20,834 nucleotides of DNA from a virus: IMG/VR virus record IMGVR_UViG_3300042445_002084, positions 1 through 20,834 of that record; one strand, written 5' to 3'. The translations under genes and the position numbers were made by a program. The notes below the pieces were generated by a model. It searched no databases. It saw only the letters and a program-made list of their open reading frames with translations, and was not told where the DNA came from. This document shows, in pieces, positions 19,285 to 20,834 of the stretch. How positions within the stretch are numbered: the first letter of the stretch is position 1; each line of letters opens with the position of its first letter.

Positions 19285-20834
19285 TTAAATATTATAAGTT
19301 GTATCTTCATTATTCGTTGCAGTTCCGATTAAATTTGGAGCGTATGCAGTACCATAAGTTGTATCTGAAAAAGTATCAGCAATTCTGAATCCAACACCAC
19401 CATTTCCAACGATACCGAAATTATGAACATCTTGTGCAGTTCCCGTATTAGAAAGAATTTGTAAAGGTGCTAAACCATTTGCAACAATTAATTGTGGTTG
19501 ACCTTTCAATAAAACCTTTCCACCACTTGCAGTCTTTCTAATTAAACCACTTTTTGAATCAGCATGAGAGCAAAATAATTTACCTCCATTTTGTATATAT
19601 TTACCCGTTCCAACAATAACGCATGGAGTATTTAAAGCTCCCTCAACTCCATATCTAACAAGTTCAATTGTTCCATTATTTTCTAATATTCCACTTAATG
19701 CAGCCATTAATCCAGTACCAGCTCCTCTTGTTATTAAATTAAATGTTCCTCTATTAACAAAAGTACCATCTAACAAAGTAAATGCACCATAGGAAAAACC
19801 TAAAACAGTCATTTTGCAACCACTAGCAATTGAAATTGAAGGATAGTTACCATAAATAACAGCTCCATCTTGAAGTGGGTTATTTATTACAGTTATTTCG
19901 GCTGTATTTGTAAGCGTTATGTTTCTAAATGGAAATACGTTTCCTGGTATTTGCATTGATGAAACAACTGCTTTTGAAGTTCCACTTCCAACATAATTCC
20001 CTCTAAATATTGAAATATTAATATTACCACCAGAACAATTAAATGTAGTACAATCAACTGAACTGTTGAAAATAGTATTTCCATCCCCACTTTGATTAAA
20101 TGTTGTACAACTTATTGAACCATTAAAAATAAACGGTTTATAATATTGTGAAGTACTAACATTCAAAGTTGTTCCACTTATAGTACCATTAAAAACTCCT
20201 TGTGCTGAAGTTAATTGTACTTGACCTATAATATTTGCATTTATAATTAATTTATTCGCATTTACTTCTAATGCAGTAATTGATGATGGAGTTTCAATTG
20301 TTCCATTTAGATTAAATGTATCTGCAGTTCTACAGTATAAACCATAAAGCAATCCGTAAAAATCTCCCTCAACAAATATTCTTTTATTTGCCCATAAATA
20401 ACCAATACTACCAAATCTAGCATCAAAAGATTTACATCTAAAATATATATTTTTATGAGATGTGTTATATTGATTTAACTCTAATTGTTGCCCAGTTCCT
20501 ATTGAATAATAATTATTAATATCTAAGTATAAATCATTATCTGATCCAGTAGTAGTTGTTATGAATTTTGAACTAGCATTAGTTCCGTACCAATTTCCAC
20601 CTTTAATAGATTCATGTATTAAGATAGCTGAAGTTTTAGCGAAAATAGTAAATGCACCAAATGAAATATTTGAAGATTTAGCATCAATCCAAAAACCAGC
20701 TTTAAACCAATTTGATGAAGCAGTAAAATTTCCATTTAATTGAATTTCATAAATAGTCCACCATGTAGCAGTTATTGAAGCTGAAGCAGTGCAAGTTCTT
20801 GAAAGTGTAATTGTGTTTGATGTTTTACTAACAA
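19285..20834 (-). CDS. Beta-rich tail/adhesin-like structural protein, partial (N-terminus outside window)
   Basis: The frame is open without a stop from the right edge to TAA at 19285-19287, at least 515 aa. The TTG at 20350-20352 is not a convincing start because the same frame continues upstream for more than 150 codons. The protein is rich in Thr, Ser, Asn, Gly and Ile, with repeats such as NGSISCTTFNQSG and NSSVDCTTFNCSG that suggest a parallel beta-helix. This is typical of phage tail-fiber or host-recognition proteins. It lies upstream of the lysis genes, where tail genes usually end. A plus-strand frame at 20561-20743 is a shadow. Confidence 0.75.
   Translation of the reverse strand, partial: VSKTSNTITLSRTCTASASITATWWTIYEIQLNGNFTASSNWFKAGFWIDAKSSNISFGAFTIFAKTSAILIHESIKGGNWYGTNASSKFITTTTGSDNDLYLDINNYYSIGTGQQLELNQYNTSHKNIYFRCKSFDARFGSIGYLWANKRIFVEGDFYGLLYGLYCRTADTFNLNGTIETPSSITALEVNANKLIINANIIGQVQLTSAQGVFNGTISGTTLNVSTSQYYKPFIFNGSISCTTFNQSGDGNTIFNSSVDCTTFNCSGGNINISIFRGNYVGSGTSKAVVSSMQIPGNVFPFRNITLTNTAEITVINNPLQDGAVIYGNYPSISIASGCKMTVLGFSYGAFTLLDGTFVNRGTFNLITRGAGTGLMAALSGILENNGTIELVRYGVEGALNTPCVIVGTGKYIQNGGKLFCSHADSKSGLIRKTASGGKVLLKGQPQLIVANGLAPLQILSNTGTAQDVHNFGIVGNGGVGFRIADTFSDTTYGTAYAPNLIGTATNNEDTTYNI

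Noticed and set aside
20350-20352. TTG as a start for a 355-aa protein ending at 19285
   Set aside because: The same frame has no stop up to the right edge, and the upstream residues have the same composition, so the gene is larger and partial.
1-20834. tRNA genes, insertion sequences, phage integrase, diversity-generating reverse transcriptase
   Set aside because: Looked for by eye; no clover-leaf candidates, transposase or integrase motifs, or YADD-type reverse transcriptase motif were seen.

Overview
The window looks like about 21 kb of an AT-rich, tightly packed dsDNA tailed-phage (or prophage) genome infecting a Bacteroidetes host, probably a flavobacterium. The phage call rests on terminase, HK97-type portal, prohead protease, NinG, primase-helicase, SSB, an ERF recombinase and an M15 endolysin. 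The host call is inference from repeated Bacteroidetes-type promoters (TTG, 17-23 nt, TAnnTTTG), the lack of Shine-Dalgarno sequences and the low GC. There are no tRNAs, rRNAs or CRISPR arrays.

Nearly everything is on the minus strand, so the map reads from right to left. (1) 20834-17915: end of a large beta-rich structural protein, a coiled-coil membrane protein, a holin candidate, a 26-aa membrane peptide and an M15 endolysin, closed by a terminator at 17846-17873. (2) 17813-15497: a promoter, an ERF annealing protein, a patch of three tiny genes bounded by hairpin sites that look like integron attC sites, a 158-aa phage protein and SSB, closed by a terminator. (3) 15466-12812: a promoter and about ten small genes, including a stand-alone DnaA domain IV protein, a HTH-like protein, a one-helix membrane protein and a MazG-like protein, closed by a terminator. 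(4) 12791-11408: an HTH-metallophosphoesterase protein and a 71-aa conserved phage protein. (5) 11339-7260: a strong promoter, a leader RNA predicted to form a pseudoknot that overlaps a terminator hairpin, then the replication operon (72-aa protein, initiator with four 11-bp iterons, T7 gp4-like primase-helicase, small proteins, NinG). (6) 7246-6101: a perfect promoter and seven overlapping micro-genes. (7) 6099-1873: a promoter, a 61-aa protein, TerS, TerL, a 69-aa protein, a fiber-like protein and a 78-aa protein. (8) 559-1869: the portal gene alone on the plus strand. (9) 536 to the left edge: a 29-aa peptide and prohead protease, leaving the window.

The products fit a phage that starts replication with its own initiator and helicase-primase, protects and anneals ssDNA with SSB and ERF, resolves structures with NinG, packages into an HK97-type capsid and lyses with an M15 peptidase. 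No DNA polymerase, capsid, tail-tube, tape-measure, integrase or integron integrase is visible here.

Three things stand out: two small gene modules whose end boxes follow the R''/R' rule of integron gene cassettes; a pseudoknot/terminator leader RNA placed to gate the replication operon; and a portal gene flipped against the rest of the packaging module, with its own divergent promoter region and a bidirectional terminator.
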